A program made the translations under genes and the position numbers. The notes beneath the pieces are model-generated. The model was not told where the DNA came from and did not search any database. It worked only from the letters and a program-made list of their open reading frames with translations. This document shows positions 48,881 through 59,906 of a stretch of DNA of 64,000 bases, one piece after another. Source of the DNA: Eopsaltria australis (Eukaryota; Chordata; Aves; Passeriformes; Petroicidae); assembly GCA_034509425.1 (NCBI GenBank), contig JAVTVJ010000346.1, positions 124,001 through 188,000 on the forward strand, written 5' to 3'. The stretch's first letter is position 1. Every line of letters starts with the position of its first letter.

Positions 48881-51360
48881 AGTCACCACTTTTACCTCCT
48901 CATCTCCCACACCAATGATCCTGGGATCCCCTCCTGGTCCTGTATCCCTCACTGAAGAGGAAATAAGGATCTTTTCTGTCCTCCCCAACACTACACAACC
49001 TCCACACAGCTGCAGTCCAAGCAGTAGGTTCGACTCAAGAACACTCTGAAGATGGGGCTGAAGTAAAAGGGGCAGATGCCAAAACTACAGATGGCAAAAA
49101 TTTCCCAAAGATGGAATCACACATTCACATCTTACACAGCTCCTCATTCCAGCCAGTCTGCAGGGATTTATCTGGATGAGTGGATGAGGCTGCCCCCAAA
49201 TCCACCCCTCCTTGGAGGGCCAGACCCAAGACATGAGGCCCATGGAGGAGCTTGGTGTCACCGACAAAAAAAATACAAATTCCCAAAGCTCACTGGGAAT
49301 GGAGTGGACAAATTTCCAAAGCCCACTGGGAGTGGACACCAAGCCCTTTTTCAGCAAGAAAAGCTGCCCCCCATCCTTGGGGGTGGAGGAAAGGGGAACA
49401 TCCATGGATGTCCTCCCCCCCAGGGAAGAGCCCCATGCCCTGCCTGGTGCTCCTGGCTCCGGAGAGTTCTCCCCAGCAGCACTCCTGTGCTTCTGGATGC
49501 AGCCACTAGAGGATGGCAGTGGCCCAGGCCACGCTGGGAATCACCAGGATCCAGCTTTGGAAACAGACAGCACAGAGATCCCATCAGCTCCAGGTCCCCA
49601 AAAATATCCACCCCGAGTCACTCCTGTCCAAATCACAAGCTGGAGATTCCCAGCCTCAGCTCTGCTTCACATCCCAAGCAAAGGCGGGCCCTGTGGAGAC
49701 TGGAAATTGGGATTTTACAGGGGATCAGCCCCTTCCTGGTCCCCCTGGGACACAGGGGGGATGTGTTTGATGAGTTACCTCATGTATTTTCTCACTGTGT
49801 CTCCCCTTCCAATTTCTGTGACCACAGGATGGTCAGAGCCCCGTTATCAGAGAGTTCCTCCCACTTCCACAATTTTCCTGCATCCACCATCAGATGTCCT
49901 GACCTCTGTGCCTCTCCATGGGATCATGATTTCCAGCAGAAAGCAGGAAAGCCAGAAGCCCTGGCCTGATGAGCCAAGGAGATTGAAATTGAGCTCAACC
50001 CCAGCATCCCCCCAGGACACCTTGGAGGGGATTTTCAAGGCAAATACCTGGAAATGATAAATGCCAAGTAGAAGCCCAATTATGCCAAAAATATCCTGTC
50101 TGAGCCACAGCTTGGAGGAATATTCCCCCTCCTGAGGAAGCACAACAGCCAGGCTGAGCTGCAGAATGAGATGAGCTTTGAACTAGAGCTCGCTGGGGAG
50201 TAAAACATCATTAGCTGTATCAAAATAAGATCATGGATATGAGTGTGATGAGACTTGAGGCTGCCTCGTTCATGGGTGTCCATCCCCCTGCTGCAGCCAG
50301 AGATCCTCAGCAATCCACTGGGAATCCACCTCCCTGCTTCCCTGGGCCTGAATTCTGCCCAGTGGGGCGAGTGTTTTGCTCCAAAATCTCCATTTCTTCA
50401 TGGGTTTGAGCAAAGCAACCAGGACATCAGGAGGAATTCATTATCTCAATATGCAAATGGGTCTCAGCATGCAAATAGATTGGATTTGCTGTGTCTCCTT
50501 CCAGTGAATAGTGGCAGTGATGGTGACATCATCTCACAGGTCACCTGTGGCTTCCCCCTTCCCTCCCACACAGATTCCAAGTGCATCCCACCCTGCCTGA
50601 TGGATCTGCTGGGCTGGCCCCAGCACACCAAGGGCTCTCTTGGACTGGGGAGCCCAAAATGGGCCATGGTCTCCAGGCAGGGTCTTGCAGTGATCCCAGG
50701 TCCTGCTCTGTCCAACCTGTCCCAGGAGGTGACATCTGCCTCTGCTGAGCTCCAGCAGGGTCCTGCTGAACCCTGCTCCCCAGCTTGGTGTTATCCACAA
50801 AATGTAAAGACCCACTGCTGGCTCTGGGAAACACCAAGACAAACCTCAGAGGATGAGGAAAAAAAAAGGAATAAAGCTCATTGAGTGTCCCACACATTTT
50901 GGGGATCACCTGCACAAACTATTAGCTGCTTTTGAGGACTGCAGGGGTACGGGGACACCTCTCCCTTCACAGGATGCATCCCAGTCCTGGGGAGGGGGCA
51001 CAGAATCCTTCCACAGCATCCCTGGAACACTTTTCCTCTGCTAATTAAAGCCTCTCTACGTCAGTGTTTTGATTCCAAGCAGTTGCATAACACCTGGAGG
51101 TGTCCGGGGCTCCGCGCCGCATCGAGGGCAGGGATGGAAATAGATCCACCGAACTCCAGCTCCCTTCTCCCCTCCTCCCTCCTTGCAGCCGTGCTTCCAT
51201 CCTGGCATGGGCACAGAAGGGATGGGTGGCCCTTGGGAAGAGGTTGTTCCTCCCGTAGGAAGGTGGTAACAGAAGCACTGCTGGTGTCCCACCCTGAGGG
51301 AGGTGTCCCCAGCTCGATGTCCCCTCCCACAGATCATCCAGCCCAGCATCCAGACCCCTT
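48881..51360. other. unique GC-moderate stretch with chance long frames
   Basis: Two overlapping plus-strand frames of about 297 and 281 codons (49076-49969 and 49212-50057) stay open, along with 50255-50884. Neither resembles a known family, they overlap in different frames, and stop codons are scarce here for compositional reasons, so I treat them as non-coding. A 33-bp unit is duplicated in tandem at about 49276-49338 (acaaattcccaaagctcact then acaaatttccaaagcccact). Confidence 0.5.
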
Positions 51361-51365
51361 TTTCT

Positions 51366-51480
51366 CTCTCCAATGGGAATTTCCATGTGGTGGCTCAGCT
51401 TTCCTCACCCAATCAGAGCTATAAAAAGGCACTGCAAGGCTTGAGGTCCATCCAGCAAATTCCTGCAGCGCCAAGGGTAG
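51366..51480 (+). promoter_or_regulatory. TATA-box promoter-like cluster
   Basis: CCAAT at 51370-51374 (ctctccaatggga), a second CCAAT at 51409-51413 (cacccaatcagag), and a strong TATAAAAAG at 51420-51428. If transcription starts about 30 bp downstream (near 51450), the first CCAAT sits near -80 and the second near -40. A donor-like AAGG|gtaggt follows at 51477. The arrangement is classical for a tissue-specific RNA polymerase II promoter, but no coding exon was recognised downstream. Confidence 0.4.
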
Positions 51481-52275
51481 GTTTTCACCAGGGACTGGGC
51501 TGAAGTCTCGGAGCTGGAGCCAAGTCCAGCTGAGTCAAAGCTCCCTCCCAGCTTGCCAGCTGGATGCAGTGTGCCCCAGCTTTATGGGAAAGGCATCCAG
51601 CCAGAGGCAGATGAAGCACAGCCCAGGTTGGGCGCTCCTCATCCGTGCACAAAACAAGGCATGGGATACGTGGATGGAGTCAGGAGCCTCCTCTGCCGGA
51701 CCAGCCTTCTCTGGAGATCATAAATAACCCCAGAGATGCTCAGCTCGAAAATTCCTGCTGCCCCATGGAAGAGCTGGTGGCTGGAAAGGCACCATGAGTT
51801 CTCCTGGCTTTGCCTGGGGTTGGTGGGGCAGCTGGTGGAGAGCAGCTTCTGCACCCAGGCTCAGGGTGGGCTTTGGCCAACAGCTGAGCGAGGGCACCCA
51901 ACGCCACTGAGCAACACCAGCCTCAAAATCCTGAGCACACATCCCAAGTTTTCTGGGTCAAGGCCACTCCCAAGGCCTTGGGACAAGCTTGTGTTGACTG
52001 CAGGTGTCCCAGCCCTGCTCTGCAGAGATAATAATCCTCTTCAGCTCAAGCCAAGCCTCTGACCTTGAGCTGCGCAGATTTTGGGGAGCTGCAATGTTTT
52101 CCAGAGCTTCCTGCTCTCTCCCCTCCATGTGATGGTGTCCCACGCATTTCCCATGGGAACTGCTGATCTCTCCCCCTGCATTCCCAAGGACAATGCAAAA
52201 AAAGCATCACTCAGTGCCCTGAGAAGGACAACATGGCAAAGGTGGATGTCCCCAGGGAGAACAGGTCACCCCAGT
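51481..52275. other. unique non-coding stretch
   Basis: Region downstream of the TATA-like cluster. I looked for a signal-peptide exon or another recognisable coding segment and found none. Confidence 0.5.
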
Positions 52276-52354
52276 GGGCTGTGCCTCAGTTTCCCCAGCT
52301 ATCAAAAGAGGATTAGTTCACTTCCAGGATGTTGTGAGGCTCAGGAATAAACAC
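52276..52354 (+). mobile_element. MIR / CORE-SINE-like fragment
   Basis: gggctgtgcctcagtttccc, then agctatcaaaagaggattag, then ggatgttgtgaggctcagga, ataaaca. This follows the MIR order: GTGCCTCAGTTTCCTCATCT, then GTAAAATGGGGATAA, then GTTGTGAGGATTAAATGA. MIR-type elements predate the amniote split and are rare but present in birds. Identification is by eye from the remembered consensus. Confidence 0.6.
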
Positions 52355-52841
52355 TCCTAGGGCAGGAGAGGCAGCAGCTTATCTGGACTGCTCCCAGCAC
52401 TGCCCAGGAAGAGGAGATGTGGTGGAGCATCACCTCCCCAATTAGGCTGGTGACAGGCAGGGACACCCCGGGTGTGGACGTGTGACGAGCTGGCTTTCCC
52501 TGTGCCAAGAAATTACTCTAATTACTGAGCCCTTGTTGTTCCAGCCTCCCCATTTAGCCAGAGAGTAAACACAGAGAGGGTTTATGGGGAGAGAGCAGAT
52601 GCCACACCTGCCCTGTGAGACCTGCCACGTGCAGCTCTGCTGGCAGGGTGGGAGAGGAGGTGAAGCCCTTTCCTAGCACAGCTTGCATTTTGGGAAGGTG
52701 CTTCTGGGCTGGGATTTCTCCTGATGGAGAGGGGATAGAGGAGGATTTCAGAGTAAAAGAGAGAAAACACCAGAATCATCACTGTGTTTATGGAGGCCCA
52801 AGCCTGCTCAAGAGCAAGGAAACCCCCCTCAAGGGTTTCAA
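52355..52841. other. unique spacer between two MIR-like fragments
   Basis: About 490 bp with nothing recognised. Confidence 0.5.
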
Positions 52842-52890
52842 TCCATGTTTTACACCTGGGGAAACTGAGGCACGGGGCCAGGGGGCTCCC
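52842..52890 (-). mobile_element. MIR / CORE-SINE-like fragment
   Basis: Reverse-oriented: ccatgttttacacctgggga, aactgaggcacggggccagg. The expected MIR antisense is CCATTTTACAGATGAGGAAA, CTGAGGCACAGAGAGG. It lies about 490 bp from, and opposite to, the copy at 52.3 kb. Confidence 0.5.
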
Positions 52891-54288
52891 AACCATTGTT
52901 CCTCTGCAAGCACTGGAGGATTTTGGGGTGCATCTTGCCTCCCTTTATTGCCCAGCTCATGCAGAGCGAGAGGCAACAATCTCTCCATCCACTCTCTCCT
53001 TGGAAAACCAGCTTAACAAAGCTCCAACAGAGGTTCCTACTCTTCCCTCCTCACCCCCTGCCTCCTCTACCTGCTTTAAGTGCAGTAAAGAGCCAGCCCT
53101 CTTCCATTACAGGCTTGGGATCCCTTCCCACAGCACAGGGTGACATCTGGGTTACCCTGGCCAGGCTCAGATTGCAAACCCAGCGCCACTTCCCACCTGC
53201 TCAGCCTCAAAAATATCTGAGTGACACCGATGCCAACTTCCCAAAAAGCCACCTGCTCCTCTCCATGGCTCCCAGGGCCGGGGCAGATTTACAGGAGCAC
53301 CACAGCTGTTGTCTGCACAGGACTTGGGAAGATCCTTCTCACCTCATTCTGGTGCCAGGGGGTGGTGGTGGCATGGGGAGCTCCAAACCCTCACTTGGGG
53401 GATAAAGACAGACCCAGGTGGTCGGGGTGAGCATCTCATCATCCTGCTGCCACCACAGCACTGTGTTTTCCAGGTGTTTCGTGGCTCACCATGGACACTG
53501 AGGAAGAGAAAGAAACTTAGAAATGACCCATGGGCAGGATTCGCTGACTCAGCGAGTTCTCATAACAACAAGGCTCTGAGAAAGGGCAAGACCTTGGCCA
53601 AAAACAAACCCTTTGGAGGGAGGCTTAGAGAGGAGTCCTTTCGGGTGACTGCTGATGCATTCAGCGTTTCCTTCTCCCTGCTCTCCCAACCAGGTTTGTC
53701 CGGCTCCACGGGAAGGCTTGGCTGCCTCCCTGTGTTTACATCCCCGTGAGATGCTATCAGGAGTGGAGGCTCTGCCTGTACTTGCAGGAGGTAAATCCAC
53801 ATTCAGTGCAGAGGGTGGGGACTTTCCTCTCTCCCAAGTCAAAGACAACTTCAGAAGAGTTGCCTCAGTGTCTGCTCTCCTCAGTGAGCAGGCATTTGGT
53901 GAACACTTCCATGGATTTTCAGACAGGTTAATCAGCCCCTCTGGCTTGTGCCAAGTGGTAGCCAAGAAATCTCCAGTGCTGGAGATGAGGTTTCTTGCAG
54001 AAACTCCAGGGGATTTATTTTTCTTCAGGTTGTTTTTTGTATAATTATCTATTTATCTTAGACAGAAATTATTTGTTCTGCACAAGCATTTGCTACGTGG
54101 AGGACCCGCTCTTCCCATGAGGCAGGAGGGTGTGGTGGGCCCCAATTTGAGTGTCCTCAGCTCCAAAAGCATTCAGCTGTCAGATCTCTGGTCATCCCAT
54201 TTCCTAGATGGTGGCCCTTTATACCCAGAGACCTTTGATATTGCCCATCCCCTGAGCTCCCCTCTGAATCCTCCCAAATTACACATTC
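52891..54288. other. unique non-coding stretch
   Basis: No gene recognised. A short uORF-like CACCATGG start at about 53489 ends after ten codons. A MARE/AP-1-like palindrome is at 53541-53555. Confidence 0.5.
53541..53555. promoter_or_regulatory. MARE/AP-1-like palindromic site
   Basis: tcGCTGACTCAGCga: an 11-of-13 match to the T-MARE consensus TGCTGACTCAGCA, with the two flanking mismatches symmetric. A spaced half-site pair GCTGA-TGCAT-TCAGC follows at 53651-53665. Binding by Maf/CNC or AP-1 factors is inferred only. Confidence 0.4.
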
Positions 54289-54350
54289 AGGGAATCATGG
54301 AACAGTTTGGGTTGGAAGGAACCTTAAAGACCATCCTCCAAGTTTCACCT
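54289..54350 (-). mobile_element. CR1 LINE terminus
   Basis: Reverse CR1: cagggaatcatggaacagtt, tgggttggaaggaaccttaa, agaccat. About 60 bp, then similarity is lost. Confidence 0.85.
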
Positions 54351-57112
54351 CCTGGGAAATCCTTCCTGTTTAAAAGTTGTCCCTGGCTTTATCCAGGAGC
54401 TCTGGGGATGCTCTTGCAAGGTTTTTCCCAGCCTAGTTTTAAACCAGTCCTGGCTGATCAAGGTTGGTCCCAAACAAAAGCAATTTGTGGAACATGTCTG
54501 AGGAAGGGACACTGTTTAATAAAGTTGCTCTGGATTCTCTTGCTCCCCTCCTTCTGCTTTGTTTCCTAGATCCCTATTTCCACCAAAAAAAAAACTCTTC
54601 CAAAAAGCAAATTACCCTCAAACCCCAATTTTTTTTGCCCATCACCCCACCCTCCAACTAAATCCATGTGTGCGAGGGAAGTGGCTGCTCCTGGTGAGGT
54701 GGGAATTGCCTTGTATTCCCAAAACAGAGGGGAGTAAAATCCCTGAAACTGCTGAGTCTTGGGAGGATGCCAGTGGCAGATCACTGGAGCTGTCAGCTCC
54801 AGCTCCTGCAGAGTCTCGTGACCAAGCGTGCCCCAGAAATTTGCCTGGGATGGATCCCACCTGCAAACCCCAAATGCTCCTGGACAGGGTGTTCCTACAG
54901 CAAAAACCCCAACCCAAGGGCTGGCAGAGTTTTGGGACGAGACAGTGAGTGTGTGACCGTCTGAGCCTGCGAGGGACAGCTTGGACCCATTCCCAGTTTG
55001 GAGCATTCCTGTCTCTTTATGGCTGATGTTCTCCAGATGTTTTGTATTGCAGCCTCATGTGGAAACCCTCTGGCCCCAGGGCTGAATCCTGCTCAGCCCT
55101 CCACAGCAGAGAGGAGGAGGAGGGGGGTTTTACCTCGCTCTATCCACATCATTTATTATATTCAAAGCATGAATCAACCCCGGCTGCCCCCAAAGTGCCT
55201 ATTCCCATGCCTGCTCTTCCTTTTGAACTCTTTTTTTCCCAAGGAAACACCACACGTGTGATCACCCCCTCTCCACAAGCCCGTCAAGTGCTGTAAGGCA
55301 GAAAGACACGGATACAACCTCTGGCTTAGGAAGTCCTGAAGCAGCAAATTGCCGGAAACTGAGAGAATATAATGTGGAAAGCATTCCCCTGCCTTGGCCC
55401 TCGCCTCGCATTCCTGCAGAGCAGCTCCCCCCTGTCCCAGCCAGGGGATGGATACCAGCAGAGCTGGACTGTGGCTCTGAGCCAGGAGGAGCTCCCATGC
55501 CACAGTGCACGCATGTGCCTTGTCCATTTTGTCCATTTTTAGGGGATTTTGTTGGGATCCAAGGACCCAGCTGGTTTCACTCCCTGCCTGCGTCTCTGAC
55601 AGGTGGGATGAGGTGTTGGTGCACTCCTAAGGGATGAAGAAGAATCTGATTCCCCCCCCCGGCTCTGATTTGGTCCCTGAAGTGACATTTTAATGCCCCA
55701 TCCCCATCAGGGACATGGGATTGGCAGCATGGATGCAGTGGGACATCCCATTCCCCTGCACCAGTCACCACGCAGCCGATGGACACAGTGTCTCCAACAA
55801 ACCAGACTTCCTCATTTGCTATTAATAGATCTTGTACATTTTTTTCTTTCCAAAGACACCATCCTTTATCCCTCTCTCTCCTCATCCATCCACACTCTGT
55901 ACATGAGGGTGAGAGCAATCCTGCCCTCTCCCCTCTGCAATCTCCCCATCGCTGGGGCTGCTTCCACCCGAGCCCACTTTTCCGTTTTCCATTTGCCACC
56001 CATTCTCTGCTCTTCCCGGCAAGCCCATCCTCGTGCCAGTGCTGGGCACTCGGCTCCAATGAGGGTCTTTTTCCCAGAGCAGGAGGGTGCAGGCAGAGCC
56101 CAGTGGTGTTAATAGGGTCAGGGAGGGTCTGGCTGCCTGACGGGAATTCCCGGCTGCTTCCTCGCCTCTCAGGAACCACCTGCATCCTCCAGCAAACGCT
56201 CCCTGCTCCAGAAGAAGGCACTTGAGAAGTTTTCCTGACCTCAGTGGTAGGAAAATCCCCACAGCAATCAGCTCTCCATCTTGCTGAGCCCAGCTCCAGG
56301 CTGTGCCAAACACCCCAAACTGCCAGGGACATTCCCAGCAGGATCAGTCCCAGCCTGTGGCTCTGAGCCCCATGCCCACATCTCCCCTAAATGAAGCTTT
56401 CAGCATTGCCTGGTGATGTCCAGGTCAGTCGTTTTTCCCTGGCATATTTTTGGTCTGGGGCAGGAGCAGGAGGATGAGGATGGACCCACGTGGATGCAGG
56501 TTGTGCTATTTCATCTCCAAGCACCTGCAAACAGGCTCCAACCCGATTTACATTCCAGCTTGGATGCAAATAGGGACTGCCTGAATTCCCCTTTCCTATT
56601 GGGGCTGGCAGGATCCTGTGCTGCAGCCAAGCCCCTCGGAGCGTGGTGAAGAGGAAGAGGAAGAGCTGCAGGGTTTTGGTTGCCACCCAGGAGCAGCACC
56701 TGCTCCACTTGCTCAGCAGGGCATGATCCTCACAGCGGGATCGCCCTGGGTGGATGCAAGGGCCGAGGAGGGAGGTGGGAGGTGGGTCAGCCTCGGGCAA
56801 GCCCTACCAAAAGCAGTGTCATTGCTTGACTCACAAAGTCATTAATGAATCAAAGCTCCTGGGTGATTGCTGTTATGAGGAAGAGGAAGAGGAAGAGTTT
56901 GTGCTGCTCCACCCTGTTCTGCTTGGGCTGGCCAGGGGTAGAACCAAAGTCCTCACACCGTGGAAGGGGTGGAGAAGAGGTGTGAGGAAGCAGGGCTGCA
57001 CCCTGAGCAGCGGTGGCACCAGCTGAGCAACAGCAGCGCAGCGGGGAGGGTGCGAGGGAGGCTCCCCAAATCCCATCAAAGGCAGAGATGGGATGGGCAC
57101 ACGCTGATATTT
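54351..57112. other. unique GC-moderate stretch
   Basis: No gene recognised. (GAGGAA)n-like purine runs lie near 56645-56665 and 56877-56897. The 251-codon minus-strand frame at 55577-56332 has no family resemblance and overlaps other open frames. Confidence 0.5.
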
Positions 57113-57180
57113 ATAGAATCATAAAATCATTAAGGTTGGAGAAGCCCTCTAAGATCATCCAGCCCAACCAGTAACCAATA
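57113..57180 (-). mobile_element. CR1 LINE terminus, second 3'-end type
   Basis: Reverse CR1: tagaatcataaaatcattaa, ggttggagaagccctctaag, atcatccagcccaacc. Same lineage as 13.1 and 57.6 kb. Confidence 0.88.
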
Positions 57181-57555
57181 AGTGTCCTTGTCTGAGAGAG
57201 GCCATGGTCCCTCTCTGATCAGCTGGTGAAGCCACCCCAGAGAGCTCAAGGGAAAGGAGGGGAGAAGGGGAGGCAGGAATGGGGAGAGCGAGCAGTCAGG
57301 ATGGATGAAGGAGGGAAAAAACAGAGGAATGAAGTGGATTTTTTTTCAGTGAAGGAGGGTGCTAGGACTGTGAAGATGTCCAGGGCCTGGCAGTGCTGTG
57401 ACATGGCACCAGGGAAAGGGATGAGCTGCAGGAACCCAATCCTTCCTCTGCCCATCAGGTCTCCCATCCACAACATCCAAAACAGCCTGGCTTGGCCAGG
57501 CTTGGGAGCCTGAAGGTGCCTTTGACCAGAAGGGAAAAGATGTGGGGGTAGGTCA
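57181..57555. other. unique spacer between two CR1 fragments
   Basis: No gene recognised. Confidence 0.55.
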
Positions 57556-57740
57556 GGGAATCATGGAATCATTTAGGTTAGAAAAGCCCTCTGAGATCAT
57601 CGAGTCCAACCATTCCCCCAGCACTGCCAATCCCACCACTGACCCCTGTCCCCAAGTGCCACATCCACACGGGATGGGGATTCCACCACTGCCCTGGGCA
57701 CCTGTCAGGGCTTGACCATCCTTTCAGAGAAGAAATTTTC
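57556..57740 (-). mobile_element. CR1 LINE fragment, second 3'-end type
   Basis: Reverse CR1: gggaatcatggaatcattta, ggttagaaaagccctctgag, atcatcgagtccaaccattc, cccagcactgccaatcccac, ctttcagagaagaaattttc. About 185 bp. Confidence 0.92.
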
Positions 57741-58529
57741 AGAGGAGCAGGAGATCCTGGCAGGCTGTGGGAGGCAGTGACAGGGCTGATGCCACCACTC
57801 CATCCTCCACCTACTTTGCAGGGACACTCCAATCCCATCCCTGCCCTTATCACCCCTATTGGAATTGGGGTGACAACAGATCTGCCGTGGCATTCATAGT
57901 CCAGCATTGCCAGAGAGGAATGAGAGGAGAAAGGAGACATCTTTTCCACCTATGGGACAGACCCACCCTCCCTTATCACCCCATCTCTGTGAGATCCAGG
58001 CATGCAGCTGGGTTGGATCACAAGTGCCTTCACTCCTCAAGTAGGAAAAACAGGATTTTCTCACACATACAGCAAGGTGTTATGAGCAGGAACACATGGG
58101 GCAGGGAGAAAGTGAGCAGTGTGGTTCTCTCTGTGGCCAGGGAGGGAATCAGAGCTTGGAAACGTATCCCCACACCCCCAGTTAGCTGAATTTGGGTGCT
58201 CCCATCCTGCATCCTCCCTCAGCCAGCATGCAGGCAGGAGGGATCTGCACATCCAGCCTTCCCCTTCCACCAAGGGGACTTCCTTGGCCACACAGGCAGC
58301 AGTGCTTCCCAAAGGGAAACTGAGGCAGGGAGGGTGGTGCACCACAGGAGCTGCTCTCTATACCCAGCAGCAGATCCCAGGCATAAGGCAGTGTCCAGCA
58401 GCCCTGTGCCAGCACTGGAGTCACGACACACACCCTGCCTTGCCCATGTCCAGAGGGCCGTGGGGCCATTTTTGGTTGCTCTTTCTTTTCTCTTGTCCAG
58501 GGAAAGAGGCTGGACATGCCCTGGCTGTG
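57741..58529. other. unique non-coding stretch
   Basis: No gene recognised. A weak MIR-like antisense motif (gggaaactgaggcaggga) lies near 58314. Confidence 0.5.
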
Positions 58530-59112
58530 TATGCTGGCAGCTCAGAAACCGCCCATGAGCCCCGGGCTGATCCCACAGCATGGGCAGCAGGGGAGGGGGT
58601 GGGATTTTGCTCCTCTGCCCTGCTCAGGTGAGACCCCACCTGCAGAGCTGCTTCCAGCCCCAGGACCCCCAACAACAGAAGGACGTGGAGCTGCTGGAGA
58701 GAGTCCAGAGGAGGCCACGGAGATGCTCCAAGGGCTGCAGCCCCTCTGCTCTGGAGCCAGGCTGGGAGAGCTGGGGGTGCTCACCTGGAGAAGGGAAGGA
58801 TCCTAAAGGGGCTCCAGGAGAGCTGGAGAGGGACTTGGACAGGAGCCTGCAAGTTTCTCACCAGGAAAAAGAGGAATGGTTTCACAATGACAGAGGGCAG
58901 GGATAGATCAATATTAGGAAGAAATTGTTCCCTGTGAGGGTGGTGAGGCCCTGGCACAGATCACCCAGAGAAGCTGTGGCTGCCCCACCCCTGGAAACGT
59001 CCAAGGCCAGGTCGGGAACAACTTGATCTGTGGAGGCTGTCCCTGACCATGGCAGGGGGGTTGGAACAAGATGAGCTTTAAGGTCCCTTCCCACCCAAAC
59101 AATTCCATGACT
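58530..59112 (+). mobile_element. CR1 LINE fragment
   Basis: Plus CR1, about 580 bp: gctgatcccacagcatggg, ctctgccctgctcaggtgag, accccacctgcagagctgct, ggacgtggagctgctggaga, gagtccagaggaggccacgg, then the 3' UTR (atcaatattaggaagaaatt, gagggtggtgaggccctggc) and the terminus ggtcccttcccacccaaaca. It covers the same span as the 45.3-kb copy in the opposite orientation. The ...ctcaggtgagacc junction resembles a splice donor but is CR1 consensus. Confidence 0.93.
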
Positions 59113-59488
59113 CGGTGCCAAGGACAAGGCTCGCAGCGCTCCCTCCCCTCCAGCTGCAGCTCCAGGCTTTGCCCCGCAGTGCCCAGGGCCGGCCCGCGTG
59201 GGAGGAACGGCAGAACTCGATTTCCGAGTGCATTTGCTTCCCAAATCCGTCCCGTCAGCTGCCGGCAGCGCGTCCCCGCGGGGCTCCGCAGTCTCTTCCC
59301 AACACCAGCACTCCCGGCTCGAGCATGTCCAGGCGAATCCCTCCCATGCCGAGCGGGGATTCCCACAGCGGGAATGAGGCTTCACCCAGTGAAAACATCC
59401 AGCGGATCGGCTTCCTGCCTCATCGCTCAGGAATCCCGAGGTCAGGGCCGGCGAGTCCTCCCACGGCAGCGCGTCAGGCCGGGAGCAC
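59113..59488. promoter_or_regulatory. CpG island (left)
   Basis: CpG-dense unique sequence between the CR1 element and the 38-bp minisatellite (ggctcgcagcgctcc, gggccggcccgcgtggg, ctgccggcagcgcgtccccg and more). No TATA box and no clear splice donor on either strand. It may be the shore of the promoter island at 61 kb or a separate start site. Confidence 0.5.
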
Positions 59489-59906
59489 GGGATGCGCATC
59501 CCAGTGTCCCTGCTGTCACAGTCCCCGGGATGCTCATCCCAGCGTCCCTGCTGTCACAGTCCCCGGGATGCGCATCCCAGTGTCCCTGCTGTCACAGCAC
59601 CCGGGATGCTCATCCCAGTGTCCCTGCTGTCACAACCCCCGGGATGCGCATCCCAGTGTCCCTGCTGTCACAGTCCTCTGGATGCTAATCCCAGTGTCCA
59701 TCCTGTCACAGCCCCCGGGATGCTCATCCCAGTGTCCCTCCTGTCACAGCACCCGGGATGCACATTCCAGTGTCCCTACACTCACAGCACTCGGGATGCT
59801 CATCCCAGTGTCCCTGCTGTCACAGTCCCCGGGATGCACATCCCAGTGTCCATCGTGTCACAACCCCCGGGATGCACATCCCAGTGTCCCTGCTGTCGCA
59901 GCACCC
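59489..59906 (+). repeat. 38-bp minisatellite, 11 copies
   Basis: Units start every 38 bases (59489, 59527, 59565 and so on to 59869), with no length variation in 11 units, and each begins GGGATGC/A. The first part of the unit is GGGATGCGCATCCC (perfect 14-bp palindrome) or a one- or two-base variant (gctc, cac), followed by agtgtccctgctgtcacag. Because 38 is not a multiple of three, all three plus frames cycle and stay open, giving the misleading frames of 178-310 codons. Confidence 0.98.

Noticed and set aside
58619..58632. Splice-donor-like ctcaggtgagacc
   Set aside because: This is part of the CR1 consensus (…gtgagaccccacctg…), not a gene exon boundary.
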